Assembly (NCBI RefSeq): GCF_003933745.1
Contig: NZ_RSEB01000002.1
Location: forward strand, 806,001-870,000
Source of the DNA: Glycomyces terrestris
Lineage (GTDB): Bacteria > Actinomycetota > Actinomycetes > Mycobacteriales > Micromonosporaceae
Direction of reading: 5' to 3'
DNA length: 64,000 nt
The stretch's first letter is position 1; every line of letters begins with the position of its first letter. Below are positions 28,070 through 37,600 of the stretch, piece after piece. The translations under genes and the position numbers were made by a program. The notes under the pieces are model-generated. The model was not told where the DNA came from. It saw only the letters and a list, made by a program, of their open reading frames with translations, and did no database searches.

Positions 28070-29065
28070 ATGAACCCCTTCCCCCGACGCGGACTGCTGG
28101 CCGGCCTCGCCGTCTCGCCCCTCGCCGCCGTCGCGGCGTGCCAGGTGCAGGGCGGCGCGGACGCGGCCGAGGCCGACTTCCCGACCAGGGCCGTCGACTT
28201 CATGGTCCCCTTCGACCCGGGCGGGTCGGGCGACCTCGTCAGCCGCGCGGTCGCCGAGGCCGCCGAGGAGCCCCTCGGCCAGTCCCTCGCCGTCAGCAAC
28301 AAGCCCGGCGCGAACGGCGCCGTCGGCCTCAAGGAGCTGCTCGCCGGCGACGCCGACGGCTACACGATCGCGCTGGCCGTCAAGTCGCTCTTCGCCATCA
28401 CGCCGCTCGCCGTCGACGACCCCGACGCGGTCGTGATCGACGACTTCCGCATCATCGCCACGCTCACCCAGGAGGCGTACGTGCTCGTCGTCCACGCCGA
28501 CTCGCCCTACCAGACCCTGGACGACCTGCTCGCCGCCGGATCGGTCGACTACGCCACCACCGGCGTCGGCACCGGCTCGCAGCTGTCCGCGCAGCTGCTG
28601 TTCACCGGCGCGGGCATCGACGCCACCGACGTCCCGTTCGACGGTGGCGCCCCCGCGGTCACGGCCCTCCTCGGCCAGCAGGTGGACGCCGTCTCCGCGT
28701 CCCTGGCCGAGACCATGCCGCAGATCGAGGCCGGCGAGCTCCGCGCCGTCGCCGTCTTCTCCGAGGAGCGCAGCCCGTTCCTCAACGAGGTCCCGACCGC
28801 CGTCGAGTCCGGCTACGACGTCGTCGTCGACCAGCGCCGCTTCATCGTCGTCCCCGCCGAGGTCGGCGACGAGGCCGCCGGCGTGCTCTCCCTCGCGTTC
28901 GAGGAGGCCCGCGAGTCGCCCGAGTACGGCCAGTTCCTCCAGGACAACTACATGGACCGCTGGGAGGTCGACAGCCTCGAGGCCAAGACCCACCTGTCCG
29001 ACGCCGCCGCGGAGTACGCCGCGCTTGTCGAGGACGCCGGCCTCGACCTCGGTGAAGGTTCATGA
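28070..29065 (+). CDS. TctC/Bug-family solute-binding lipoprotein
   Basis: About 331 aa. The N-terminus has a twin Arg (FPRRGLLAG), a hydrophobic stretch and a lipobox ending VAAC, so it is a lipoprotein, possibly Tat-exported. The mature part is of the Bug family: FMVPFDPGGSGDLVSRAVAE, then NKPGANGAVGLKEL, and TTGVGTGSQLSAQLLF. It binds a carboxylic acid outside the membrane for the TctAB permease. ATG 28070 was chosen for its gaggag; ATG 28052 is possible. Substrate is probably an aldarate, judged from neighbours. Confidence 0.92.
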   Translation: MNPFPRRGLLAGLAVSPLAAVAACQVQGGADAAEADFPTRAVDFMVPFDPGGSGDLVSRAVAEAAEEPLGQSLAVSNKPGANGAVGLKELLAGDADGYTIALAVKSLFAITPLAVDDPDAVVIDDFRIIATLTQEAYVLVVHADSPYQTLDDLLAAGSVDYATTGVGTGSQLSAQLLFTGAGIDATDVPFDGGAPAVTALLGQQVDAVSASLAETMPQIEAGELRAVAVFSEERSPFLNEVPTAVESGYDVVVDQRRFIVVPAEVGDEAAGVLSLAFEEARESPEYGQFLQDNYMDRWEVDSLEAKTHLSDAAAEYAALVEDAGLDLGEGS

Positions 29066-29583
29066 GCGAGGCGGTCGTGGCCGACCCGGAACGTGAAGCG
29101 CCCCGAGAGGACGCGTTCGAGGAGCCGCGCCCCGGCGGACGCGTCCAGGCCGTCGCGGCCGGGGTCGCGCCCGTCGCGATCGGCGCGTTCGCGGTCTGGC
29201 TGGCGTTCGGGCTCGAGATCGGGAGCCTGACCGCGCCGGGACCGGGCCTGTGGCCCCTGATCGTGGCCGGACTCCTCGTCCTGTGCGGCGCCGGCATCGT
29301 CGCCGTGGCCGCCACCGCCGGGACGACCGGCGGCACGGAGGCGTTCACCCGCGGCACGATCCACGTGCTCCTCGCCGCCGGCGGACTCGCGGTGTACGCG
29401 TCCCTGTTCGAGGTCGTCGGCTTCGAGGCGCCCACGCTCGTGCTGCTGTTCGCGTGGCTGCGGTTCCTCGGCCGCGAGTCGTGGCTCGCGAGCGCCGTGA
29501 TCGCGGCCTCGGCGACCGCGGTCGCCTACGCCCTGTTCATCCTCGGCCTCGGTGTGCCGCTGCCGCACATCATCGCCTTCTAG
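29062..29583 (+). CDS. TctB-family small membrane subunit
   Basis: 173 aa with four predicted helices, e.g. VAPVAIGAFAVWLAFGLEIG, WPLIVAGLLVLCGAGIVAVA, a third near residue 110 and a C-terminal pair. It is the small permease subunit of tripartite tricarboxylate-type transporters. The acidic N-terminus is cytoplasmic. It overlaps tctC (ATGA) and is followed by tctA after 15 nt. Confidence 0.9.
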   Translation: MSEAVVADPEREAPREDAFEEPRPGGRVQAVAAGVAPVAIGAFAVWLAFGLEIGSLTAPGPGLWPLIVAGLLVLCGAGIVAVAATAGTTGGTEAFTRGTIHVLLAAGGLAVYASLFEVVGFEAPTLVLLFAWLRFLGRESWLASAVIAASATAVAYALFILGLGVPLPHIIAF

Positions 29584-29598
29584 GGGAGCGGAGACACC

Positions 29599-31110
29599 GT
29601 GGACCTCTCTTCCGTGCTCTCCGGCTTCGCGGTGGCGTTCGAGCCGCAGAACCTGCTGTTCTGCCTCATCGGCGTCACCGTGGGGATGCTCATCGGCGTG
29701 CTGCCGGGCCTCGGCCCGGCCGCCACCATCGCGATCCTGCTGCCGATCACGTACAGCCTGGAGCCGACCGCCGCGGTCATCATGCTCGCCGGGATCTTCT
29801 ACGGCGCCCAGTACGGCGGCACGATCACCTCGGTGCTCCTGCGGATGCCCGGCGAGGCGTCCTCAGTGGTCACCGCGCTCGACGGGCACGCCTTGGCGCG
29901 CAAGGGCGAAGCCGGGCCCGCGCTCGGCGTCGCCGCGGTCGCCTCCTTCATCGGCGGCACCGCCTCGATCCTGCTGCTGACGTTCATCGCGCCCGCCCTC
30001 GCGGGGGCCGCGCTGGCGTTCGGGCCGGCCGAGTACACCGTGCTGGCGCTCATCGGGATCTTCCTGGTCGGCACCCTCGGCTCCGGATCGCTCTGGAAGA
30101 GCGCCGCCGCGGCGGCGCTCGGCCTCCTGATCGCCACCGTCGGCCTCGACCCGATCCTCGGCACGCCGCGGTTCACGTTCGGGACCGACCAGCTCGCCGA
30201 CGGCATCGACTTCACCATCGTCGCCATGGGGCTCTTCGGGGTCGGCGAGATCCTGTACAACCTGGAGCACCGCGACCGGCCGCAGCCGGCCGTGCCGGCC
30301 TTCGGGCGGGCGATCCCGGGCCGGCTGCACTGGCTGCGCTCGCGGGCGGCGATCCTGCGCGGTTCGGTCACCGGCTTCGTGCTCGGCATCCTGCCGGGCG
30401 GAGGCGCGACCATGTCGTCGCTGGTGTCGTACGCGGTCGAGAAGCGCGTCGCGAAGGACCCGTCCCGGTTCGGCAAGGGCGCCGTCGAGGGCGTCGCCGG
30501 CCCGGAGTCGGCGAACAACGCGGCGGCCACGTCCTCGTTCATCCCGCTGCTCACCCTGGGCATCCCGGCGAACGCGACGATGGCGGTGCTGTTCGGCGCG
30601 CTCATGCTCCAGGGCATCACGCCCGGGCCGGGCCTGATGACCGAGCACCCGGACGTGTTCTGGGGCGTCGTCAACTCGATGTACGTCGGCAACCTGCTCC
30701 TGCTGGCGCTGAGCATCCCGCTCATCGGGGTGTTCGTGCGGATGCTCAAGGTGCGCCCCGGCGTGCTCGCGCCGCTCACCGTCGTCATCACGATGCTCGG
30801 CGTGTACTCGATCCGCAACAACGCCTTCGACATGCTGCTGGTGATCGCGCTGGGCCTGCTCGGCTACGGGATGCGCAAGCTCGGGTTCGAGCCGGGGCCG
30901 TTCGTGCTCGCGTTCGTCCTCGGATCGCTGCTGGAGGCGTCGTTCCGGCGCTCCATGCGGATCTTCGGCGGCGACGTCACCGAGTTCGTGCAGCGGCCGG
31001 TCTCCGGCTCGCTCGTGGCGGTCCTGGTGCTCACCGCGGTGATCGTCCCGGTCCTGCGCAAGGTCCGGACCCGCCAGTCGGGGGCCGCGGAACAGCCTGC
31101 GGCGCAATGA
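29599..31110 (+). CDS. TctA-family large permease subunit
   Basis: 503 aa, about 11-12 hydrophobic helices. Family motifs: GVTVGMLIGVLPGLGPAATI near residue 28, FYGAQYGGTITSVLLRMPGE and the second GILPGGGATMSSLVSY, plus NNAAATSSFIPLLTLGIPAN. It is the transport channel, driven by an ion gradient. GTG start with ggagcggag upstream. The transporter genes directly follow gudD, so uptake of glucarate or galactarate is inferred. Confidence 0.94.
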   Translation: MDLSSVLSGFAVAFEPQNLLFCLIGVTVGMLIGVLPGLGPAATIAILLPITYSLEPTAAVIMLAGIFYGAQYGGTITSVLLRMPGEASSVVTALDGHALARKGEAGPALGVAAVASFIGGTASILLLTFIAPALAGAALAFGPAEYTVLALIGIFLVGTLGSGSLWKSAAAAALGLLIATVGLDPILGTPRFTFGTDQLADGIDFTIVAMGLFGVGEILYNLEHRDRPQPAVPAFGRAIPGRLHWLRSRAAILRGSVTGFVLGILPGGGATMSSLVSYAVEKRVAKDPSRFGKGAVEGVAGPESANNAAATSSFIPLLTLGIPANATMAVLFGALMLQGITPGPGLMTEHPDVFWGVVNSMYVGNLLLLALSIPLIGVFVRMLKVRPGVLAPLTVVITMLGVYSIRNNAFDMLLVIALGLLGYGMRKLGFEPGPFVLAFVLGSLLEASFRRSMRIFGGDVTEFVQRPVSGSLVAVLVLTAVIVPVLRKVRTRQSGAAEQPAAQ

Positions 31111-31126
31111 GAGCGGCGCGGTGAGG

Positions 31127-31891
31127 TCAGCCTTCGGGCCGCACGTGTCCGAGCCGGCGGGACACGATCCCGGCCGCCTCGGCCACGAGCGGCCCGAAGG
31201 CCTCGCCCGCGACCCGGGCGGTGGGCCCGGCGACGCTCACCGCGGCGGCCACCTGGCCGCTCTGCTCGAACACGGGCGCGCCGAAGCACGTGGTCCCAGC
31301 GTCGAACTCGCCGCGCTCCTCGGTCCAGCCGCGGCGGCGGGCCGCGGCGAGCTCCTCACGCAGCCGGTCCGGATCGGTGACCGTCGCTTCGGTGAACCGC
31401 TCCAGCGCAGACCCGGCGATGAGCGCGTCGCGCCGCTCGGGGGAGAGCCCGGACAGGTACGCCTTGCCGACCGCGGTGGCGTGCAGCGGCCTGCGCGCGC
31501 CGAGCTCGGAGCGGACCTGCACCGCATGGCGCCCCAGCTCCCGGAACACGAACACGATCTCCCCGCCGCTGAGCACGCCGAGGTTGACGGTCTCGCCGGT
31601 GCGGGCCGCGAGGTCGCGCAGCAGCGGCGGCGCGGCGGCGAAGACGTCCATGTGCTGCACGGCGGCCATGGCCATCCGCGCGGCCGCGGGCCCGAGCCGC
31701 CACCGGCCGTCCGCGAGCGCGAGGTACTCGGCGGCCTGGAGCCGCTCGACGAGCCGGTAGACCGCGCTCCGGCTGGCGCCCACCGCCTCCACGAGTTCGG
31801 CGGTCGTGGCGCTGCCGCGCACGGTCAGGATCTCGAAGACCTCCAGGGCCCGGTCGAGCGAGCCTTTCGGGGGCGCCTCGGCGCGCGGCAT
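31127..31891 (-). CDS. IclR-family regulator
   Basis: 254 aa. The winged helix-turn-helix at the N-terminus (SLDRALEVFEILTVRGSATT) is followed by the IclR effector domain: ARTGETVNLGVLSGGEIVFV, then HATAVGKAYLSGLSP and the ligand-binding AAAVSVAGPTARV. It lies downstream of the talarate-type dehydratase on the same strand, converging with tctA. It likely controls that dehydratase through TGGGAC repeats at 33.2 kb. Confidence 0.9.
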   Translation of the reverse strand: MPRAEAPPKGSLDRALEVFEILTVRGSATTAELVEAVGASRSAVYRLVERLQAAEYLALADGRWRLGPAAARMAMAAVQHMDVFAAAPPLLRDLAARTGETVNLGVLSGGEIVFVFRELGRHAVQVRSELGARRPLHATAVGKAYLSGLSPERRDALIAGSALERFTEATVTDPDRLREELAAARRRGWTEERGEFDAGTTCFGAPVFEQSGQVAAAVSVAGPTARVAGEAFGPLVAEAAGIVSRRLGHVRPEG

Positions 31892-31990
31892 GGCGTGGTC
31901 CTTACTCGTCCGTGGCGGCGTACCAGGGCCCGCCGGGTGCCCACCAGCGTAATCGGGGCCCGGCGCCGCGAGGTGCCGGGCCGTGCCGGG

Positions 31991-33211
31991 TCAGCCGTGC
32001 GAGCCGAACCGCTCGCTCGCCGTCGTCCAGGCCCGCGCCCGCTCGCTCAGGCTGAAGCCGAGCCCGGGGCGCGCCGGGACGGCCATGCGCCCGCCCGCGG
32101 TCTCCAGCCGCTCGTTGAACAGCGGCTCCAGCCAGTCGAAGTGCTCCACCCACGGGTCGTGCTCGTAGGCCGCCGCGAGGTGCAGGTGGATCTCCATCGC
32201 GAAGTGCGGGGCCATGCGCACCCGGGCGTGCTCGCCGAGCGCCATGATCTTCAGGAACGGCGTGATGCCGCCGACGCGCGGCGCGTCCGGCTGCATGAAG
32301 TCGACGCTGCGCCTGGCGATGAGCTCGGCGTGCTCGGCGACGGAGGTGAGCATCTCGCCGGTGGCGATCGGGGTCGCCAGCTCGCGGGCGAGGTCGGCGT
32401 GGCCCTCGGCGTCGTACGCGTCGAGGGGCTCCTCGATCCACGTCAGGTCGAACTCCTCCAAGGCCCGGCCGACCCGAATCGCGGTGCTGCGGTTCCACTG
32501 CTGGTTCGCGTCCACCATGAGGTCGATCCCGTCCCCGACCGCCTCCTTGACCGCCGCGACCCGCTTGAGGTCGATGCGCGTGTCCGGCTGCCCCACTTTG
32601 ATCTTGACGCCGCCGATGCCGGCCGCGGCCGTCGCGTGCGCGTTCTCGACGACCTCCTCGATCGAGGAGGACAGGAACCCGCCCGAGGTGTTGTAGCAGG
32701 CGACCGAGTCGCGGTGCGCGCCGAGGAGCTTCGCCAGCGGCAGCCCCGCGCGCTTCGCCTTGAGGTCCCACAGCGCGATGTCGAACGCCGCGATCGCCTG
32801 CGTCGCCAGGCCGCTGCGCCCCACCGAGGCGCCCGCCCAGACCAGCTTCGTCCAGATCCGCTGGACGTCGCTCGGGTCCTCGCCGAGGAGCTCGGGCGCG
32901 ACCTCGCGCGCGTGCGCGTACTGGCCCTCGCCGCCGGCGCGCTTGGAGTAGGAGTACCCGACGCCTTCGAGGCCCGCCTCGGTGCGGATCTCCGCGAACA
33001 GGAACGCGATGTCCCGCAGCGGCTTCTGGCGCCCGGTGAGCACCTTCGCGTCGCTGATCGCGCCCTTGAGCGGCAGCACCGCGTGCGAGATCCGCACCGA
33101 CGCGATCCGGTCGAGGCTCGCCTCCCCGGGCCGGAGCGCGCCGAAGTGCCGCTCGTTGACCGCGCTCGTCTCGGTCGCGCTGGTGAAGTCGAGGAACGTG
33201 GAGTCAGTCAA
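31991..33211 (-). CDS. Enolase-superfamily dehydratase, L-talarate/galactarate dehydratase type
   Basis: 406 aa of the mandelate-racemase subgroup. KxK: GIGGVKIKVGQPD; metal ligands in DLMVDANQQW, TWIEEPLDAYD and ATGEMLTS; base His in MAPHFAMEIHLHL. Galactarate or talarate would give 5-dehydro-4-deoxyglucarate, joining the kdgD route. Start is TTG 33211 with gagg 7 nt upstream; the visible N-terminus has an extra polar stretch before the domain. Exact substrate is inferred. The 99-bp gap to iclR shows nothing. Confidence 0.87.
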   Translation of the reverse strand: MTDSTFLDFTSATETSAVNERHFGALRPGEASLDRIASVRISHAVLPLKGAISDAKVLTGRQKPLRDIAFLFAEIRTEAGLEGVGYSYSKRAGGEGQYAHAREVAPELLGEDPSDVQRIWTKLVWAGASVGRSGLATQAIAAFDIALWDLKAKRAGLPLAKLLGAHRDSVACYNTSGGFLSSSIEEVVENAHATAAAGIGGVKIKVGQPDTRIDLKRVAAVKEAVGDGIDLMVDANQQWNRSTAIRVGRALEEFDLTWIEEPLDAYDAEGHADLARELATPIATGEMLTSVAEHAELIARRSVDFMQPDAPRVGGITPFLKIMALGEHARVRMAPHFAMEIHLHLAAAYEHDPWVEHFDWLEPLFNERLETAGGRMAVPARPGLGFSLSERARAWTTASERFGSHG

Positions 33212-33229
33212 GGGGGAACCTCGCCGTCA

Positions 33230-33266
33230 GTCCCGTTGAGTGGGACTTAATGTCGATGAATGGGAC
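33230..33266. promoter_or_regulatory. Operator-like repeats before the dehydratase
   Basis: GTCCC-N7-GGGAC inverted repeat (33230-33246) plus a second TGGGAC at 33261-33266, exactly 20 bp (two helical turns) from the first at 33241. They lie just upstream of the minus-strand dehydratase start, the place expected for the neighbouring IclR protein. Confidence 0.5.
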
Positions 33267-33282
33267 AGCCTGAGCATAGGGG

Positions 33283-33318
33283 ACCGGCCCGCCCCGCGCA
33301 AGGCGGCGGCGGGCCGGT
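33283..33318 (-). terminator. Terminator of the tetR-smr operon
   Basis: 11-bp perfect stem (33283-33293 with 33308-33318) and 14-nt loop, 10 nt past the last smr stop. Confidence 0.7.
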
Positions 33319-33327
33319 GCCATCGGT

Positions 33328-33645
33328 CTAGTGGCCGCCGATCTCGACCAGGAGGACGCCGGCGCCGACGAGGGCGATGCCGAAGGCCATGAGCTTCGAG
33401 AGCGGCTCCTTGAACAGGAGGCGGCCGCCGACCGCCGTCAGGGCCACGCCCGCGGCGACCCAGATGCCGTAGGCGACGCCGATGCCCAGGCCGCGGTCGA
33501 GCGCGAACGTCAGGCTCGTGAACGCCAGGCCGTACCCGGCGGCCACCACCGCGTACCAGCCCTTCCTCCCGTCCGAGGCGGCCTTCAGCGACAGGCTGGC
33601 CGCGACCTCCGAGAGGATCGCGCCGATCAGGAACACCCAGGCCAT
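33328..33645 (-). CDS. Small multidrug resistance (SMR) protein, subunit B
   Basis: 105 aa, four helices. It begins MAWVFLIGAILSEVAASLSL with the membrane-embedded Glu of the AxxxE motif near residue 13. VAYGIWVAAGVALTAVGG lies in helix 3. It exports cationic compounds or guanidinium-like solutes using protons. Start ATG overlaps the previous stop by one base. A pair of unequal smr genes usually makes a heterodimer (EbrAB, YkkCD type). Confidence 0.9.
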   Translation of the reverse strand: MAWVFLIGAILSEVAASLSLKAASDGRKGWYAVVAAGYGLAFTSLTFALDRGLGIGVAYGIWVAAGVALTAVGGRLLFKEPLSKLMAFGIALVGAGVLLVEIGGH

Positions 33646-33995
33646 CACGCCGCCTCCGCCTTCGCGCGGGCGGCCGCCCGCTCCGCGCCCATCTCGATCG
33701 TGAACACCCCGGCGATGATGAGCGCGATGCCCGCGCCCATGACCGCCGTCAGCGGCTCGCCGTACAGGACCGCGCCGAAGACGGCGGTGAGCACCACGCC
33801 CATCGCGCCCCACACGCCGTACGCGACGCCGAGCGGCATGCCGGACTTGAGGACCAGGCTCAGGAACGTGAACGCCGAGAGGAACCCGGCGCCCACCACG
33901 ACGTAGAGCCAGGGGTTCCCGATCGCCGCCTTCAGGGAGAGCGAGGCGGTCACCTCGCTGACGATCGCCCCCGCCAGGAGCAGCCACGGCCTCAT
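33645..33995 (-). CDS. Small multidrug resistance (SMR) protein, subunit A
   Basis: 116 aa: RPWLLLAGAIVSEVTASLSL, with the conserved Glu near residue 14, and GVAYGVWGAMGVVLTAVFG. It has a charged C-terminal tail (ERAAARAKAEAA) that its partner lacks. Overlaps tetR by 4 nt (ATGA) and subunit B by one base. Confidence 0.9.
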   Translation of the reverse strand: MRPWLLLAGAIVSEVTASLSLKAAIGNPWLYVVVGAGFLSAFTFLSLVLKSGMPLGVAYGVWGAMGVVLTAVFGAVLYGEPLTAVMGAGIALIIAGVFTIEMGAERAAARAKAEAA

Positions 33996-34522
33996 CGCAA
34001 ACCCTCCAGCATGGACTGCGCCAGGTCCCGCAGGCCGGCCCTGGTCGCCTCGTCCGGCGGATGGTTCCGCATCGCCTCGGCGAACCACAGGCCGTCCGCC
34101 ATGAGCCGCACGGCGGTCAGCCGCACCCGCTCCTCGGCCGGAACGCTGGCGGGCATCGCCAGCCACGTCTCCATCCGCTCGACCCAGTGGGCCGTCAGCC
34201 GCTCGCACAGGCGCGGGTCGGCGAACATCACCAGGTCGCCGAGGTCCGGCTCGTCCACGAGCGTCCACTCCAGATACGCCGCCATGCGCGCCGCGGGCGG
34301 CGCGCCGTCCACCGGGCCCGCGAGGAACCCCGCGAGCCGCTCCTCCCAGCCGTCGACGACGCGGTCGACCAGTGCCAGCATGAGTGCCTCCTTCGTCGGG
34401 AAGTGGTACATGAGGCCGGGCTTGGTCAGCCCGGCGCGCCTGGCGGCGGTCTCCAGGGAGACCGATCCGCCCTCCTTGAGCAGCGCGAGCGCGCCGTCCA
34501 GGATCTGCTCTCTCGAACTCAT
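33992..34522 (-). CDS. TetR-family repressor of the smr pair
   Basis: 176 aa. N-terminal helix-turn-helix: SSREQILDGALALLKEGGSV then LETAARRAGLTKPGLMYHFP. The C-terminal ligand domain is Trp- and Met-rich. Its own promoter contains the perfect palindrome ACCTTCCGGAAGGT, so it probably represses tetR-smr-smr until a drug binds. ATG 34522 is 6 nt after a TAAAGT -10, so the message is likely leaderless. Confidence 0.92.
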   Translation of the reverse strand: MSSREQILDGALALLKEGGSVSLETAARRAGLTKPGLMYHFPTKEALMLALVDRVVDGWEERLAGFLAGPVDGAPPAARMAAYLEWTLVDEPDLGDLVMFADPRLCERLTAHWVERMETWLAMPASVPAEERVRLTAVRLMADGLWFAEAMRNHPPDEATRAGLRDLAQSMLEGLR

Positions 34523-34528
34523 GCCATT

Positions 34529-34558
34529 ACTTTACCTTCCGGAAGGTTGGTACGGCAA
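34529..34558 (-). promoter_or_regulatory. tetR promoter and operator
   Basis: On the minus strand: -35 TTGCCG (34558-34553), 18-bp spacer, -10 TAAAGT (34534-34529). The 14-bp palindrome at 34534-34547 fills most of the spacer and touches the -10, a classic repression layout. Confidence 0.7.
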
Positions 34559-34606
34559 CCCGGGCCGATGGATCACACTGCGTCGTTCGACGCCGCCGCC
34601 CCGTCG

Positions 34607-34629
34607 ATGTCGCACCCGCCTCCTACTGT
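34607..34629 (+). promoter_or_regulatory. Promoter of DUF4132 gene 1, PafBC-type (RecA-independent damage) pattern
   Basis: ATGTCGCAC (34607-34615), exactly 8 bases, then TACTGT (34624-34629). The published motif is tTGTCRgtg-N8-TAnnnT, with capitals being the conserved positions; all capitals match. The 11-mer GCGTCGTTCGA lies upstream (34580-34590). The same arrangement recurs before DUF4132 gene 4. Confidence 0.6.
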
Positions 34630-34665
34630 CAGGAGCGTGAATCCCCGCCCGGCCGAAGGACGAGA

Positions 34666-37600
34666 ATGACTGAACCCGTTGCACCCCAAGAAGACCAATT
34701 GATCCTGCCGACCGCCTGGGCCAACCGCGCGCTCGCCCGCCGGGGCCGCGGCGGCAGGCCGTTCGTCCCGGAGGAGGACGCGGCCGAGCGGCTGCGCCGC
34801 AAGATCGACGGCCGCACCGGCAAGATCCGCCTCGCCCTCGCCCGCGAGGAGAACGCCCCCTACGCCGACGCGGCCGAGGACTTCATCGCCGGCAAGGCCG
34901 ACCCGCTCGGCGCCGCCGCCGTCGCCGCCCTCATGTGCGACGTCCACAGCCGGCACGACCAGTCCTGGATCCGCCCCGAATTCGACGCCTGGATCGGCAT
35001 GCACGGCGCCCCCTTCGCCGTCGCCGCCGTCGTCGCGCGCCTCGCCGTGCGCCACGAATACCACCGCGGCAACGACTACGAGCAGCGCGTCATCGTCGAG
35101 AACGACGTCCACTACAACAGCCCCCTCGTGCACGAATACGAGCAGGGCGCCCTCGCCGCCGTCCGCTCCCTCGTCGCCGGCCTCCCCGACGACGCCTACG
35201 CCGAGGCCGTCGCCCTCACCGCCCCGCTGCGCGACACCCCCATCAAGCGCATCGCCGCCGCGATCGTGCTCCCCGACGAGACCGCCTGGGTCGACGAGGC
35301 CGTGGCCGACTACGCGCAGCTGCGCTCCTACGGCTGGTCCGACCGCCTCTTCCTGCACTCGGTCACCAGCGTCGAGCAGTTCCAGGCCACCCAGGTCGGC
35401 GTCCTCAACGAGTACTACACCGACGCCGGCACCGTCGCCTCCCTCGTCGCCAACCTCGGCCCCGCCGCCCTCCCGATCCTCACCGCCCCCCTCGCCCAGC
35501 CCGGCCACCTCCCCGCCGAGTTCAAGAAGCTCCTCTACAAGGGCATCGCCCTGCTCCCCAGCGACGACGCGATGGCCTACCTGCTCGGGCACCTCGGCGA
35601 CGCCCACATCTTCGAGTCCGCCGCCGACGCCGCCGGGCGCTTCCCCCAGCGCGCCCTCCGCGTCCTCCTCAAGCGCGCCGCCACCGCCACGGGCGACGAC
35701 CGCCAGCGGCTCACCGCCGTCGCCGGCCTCATCGGCGACGCCGAGCGCGACCGCCTCGACGGGCCCGACCGCGAAGCCCTCGACGCCCTCCTCGCCGGCA
35801 GCGGCCGCGCCCCCGAGGCCGACCCCGCCGAACTCCCCGCCCTCCTCGTCTCCCCGCCCTGGACCGGCAGGCGCGCCAAGCGCACCCCCGTCGTCCTCGA
35901 CGGGCTGACCGCCCCTGAAGGCGTCGAGCTCCACTGGGCCCCGGGCGAGCGCGAGGAATGGGGCGGCCTGCGCGAATACTGGGACTACGACGAGGACGAC
36001 TTCGGCGACCTGTCCGGCCTCGAAGCCGACCACTGGCGCATCCAGTCCTTCCTCGCCTTCGGCGACCCCGAGCGGGCCGAGCCCTACCTCGACAAGTGGC
36101 TCGAACACGACTACAACGGCTACGAGCACACCATCCTGCGGATCGTCGCCCGCTACGGCGAGCGCGCCGTGCCCTGCGCCGTCGCCGCCGCCCGCCGCGA
36201 CGCCGCCTTCCTGCGCCTCCCCGGTCCCGTCCTCGGCCTCGACGCCGCCCGCCTCGCCGCCGAACGCCTCGACCGGCTCAAGTCCACCCGCGCCTCGGCC
36301 GCCAAGTGGTTCGAACGCCACGGCCTCGCCGCCGTCCCCTACCTCGTCCCCGACGCCCTCGGCACCGACAAGAAGCGGCGGCGGTACGCCGAGACCGCCC
36401 TCCTGCACCTCGCCCTGCGGCACGGCGCCGACCAGGTCGCCGCCGCGGCCGAGCCCCACGGGCCCGAAGCCGCCGCCGCGATCGCCGGCCTCCTCGCCGG
36501 CGACCCGCTCGAACCGCGCGGCGTCAAGGTCCCCAAGCCCGGCCCCTGGGCCTCCCCGGCCCTGCTCCCGCAGGTCCTGCTGGAAGGCGGCGAGCGCGCT
36601 CTGCCCGCCGAGTCCGTGCGCCACCTCCTCACCGTGCTCGCGCTGGCGACCCCCGAGTACCCGTACCCGGGCCTCGACGTCGTCGCCGCGGCCTGCGACC
36701 GGGCCTCGCTCACCCGCTTCGGCCGCGCCCTGTTCCAGCTGTGGCTCTCGGTCGGCGCGCCCGCGAAGGACGCGTGGGCGCTCACCCAGCTCGCCCACTT
36801 CGCCGCGGACGAGACGGTGTGGATGCTCGCCCCGCTCATCCGCGAGTGGCCCGGCGAGTCGCAGCACAAGCGGGCCGTCGCCGGCCTGGGCGTGCTCGGC
36901 GCGATCGGCTCCGACGAGGCGCTGCGCGCGATCCAGACCATCGCCGACCGCGTGAAGTTCAAGGCGCTCAAGGACGAGGCGGGCCGCCAGATCGCCCGCA
37001 TCGCCGCCGACCAGGGCCTGTCGCGCGACCAGCTCGCCGACCGGCTCGTGCCCGACTTCGGCCTCGGCGAGGACGCCGCGCTCGTCCTCGACTACGGGCC
37101 GCGCCGGTTCACCGTCGCCTTCGACGAGGCCCTCAAGCCGTTCGTCACCGACGAGACCGGCAAGCCCCGCAAGACCCTCCCCAAGCCCGGCGCGAAGGAC
37201 GACCCAGACCTCGCCCCCGCCGCGTACCAGCGGTTCACCGCCCTGAAGAAGGAGCTGCGGGCCGTCGCCGCCGACCAGATCTCCCGCCTCGAGGCGGCCA
37301 TGACCGGCGGCCGCACCTGGACGGCGGAGGAGTTCCGGCGCTACTTCGTGGAGCACGCCCTCACCCGGCACCTCGCGCGCCGCCTCGTGTGGCTCGCCGA
37401 GTCCGGAGGGGACCGCCTCGGCTTCCGCATCGCCGAGGACGGCACCTTCAGCGACGTCGAGGACGAGGCCCTGGACCTGCCCGCCGACGCCGCCGTGCGC
37501 GTCGCCCACCCCGCCCTCCTCGGCGAGGAGCAGGTGCGCGCCTGGGCCGAGATCCTCGCCGACTACGAGATCCTCCAGCCGTTCGACCAGCTCGACCGCC

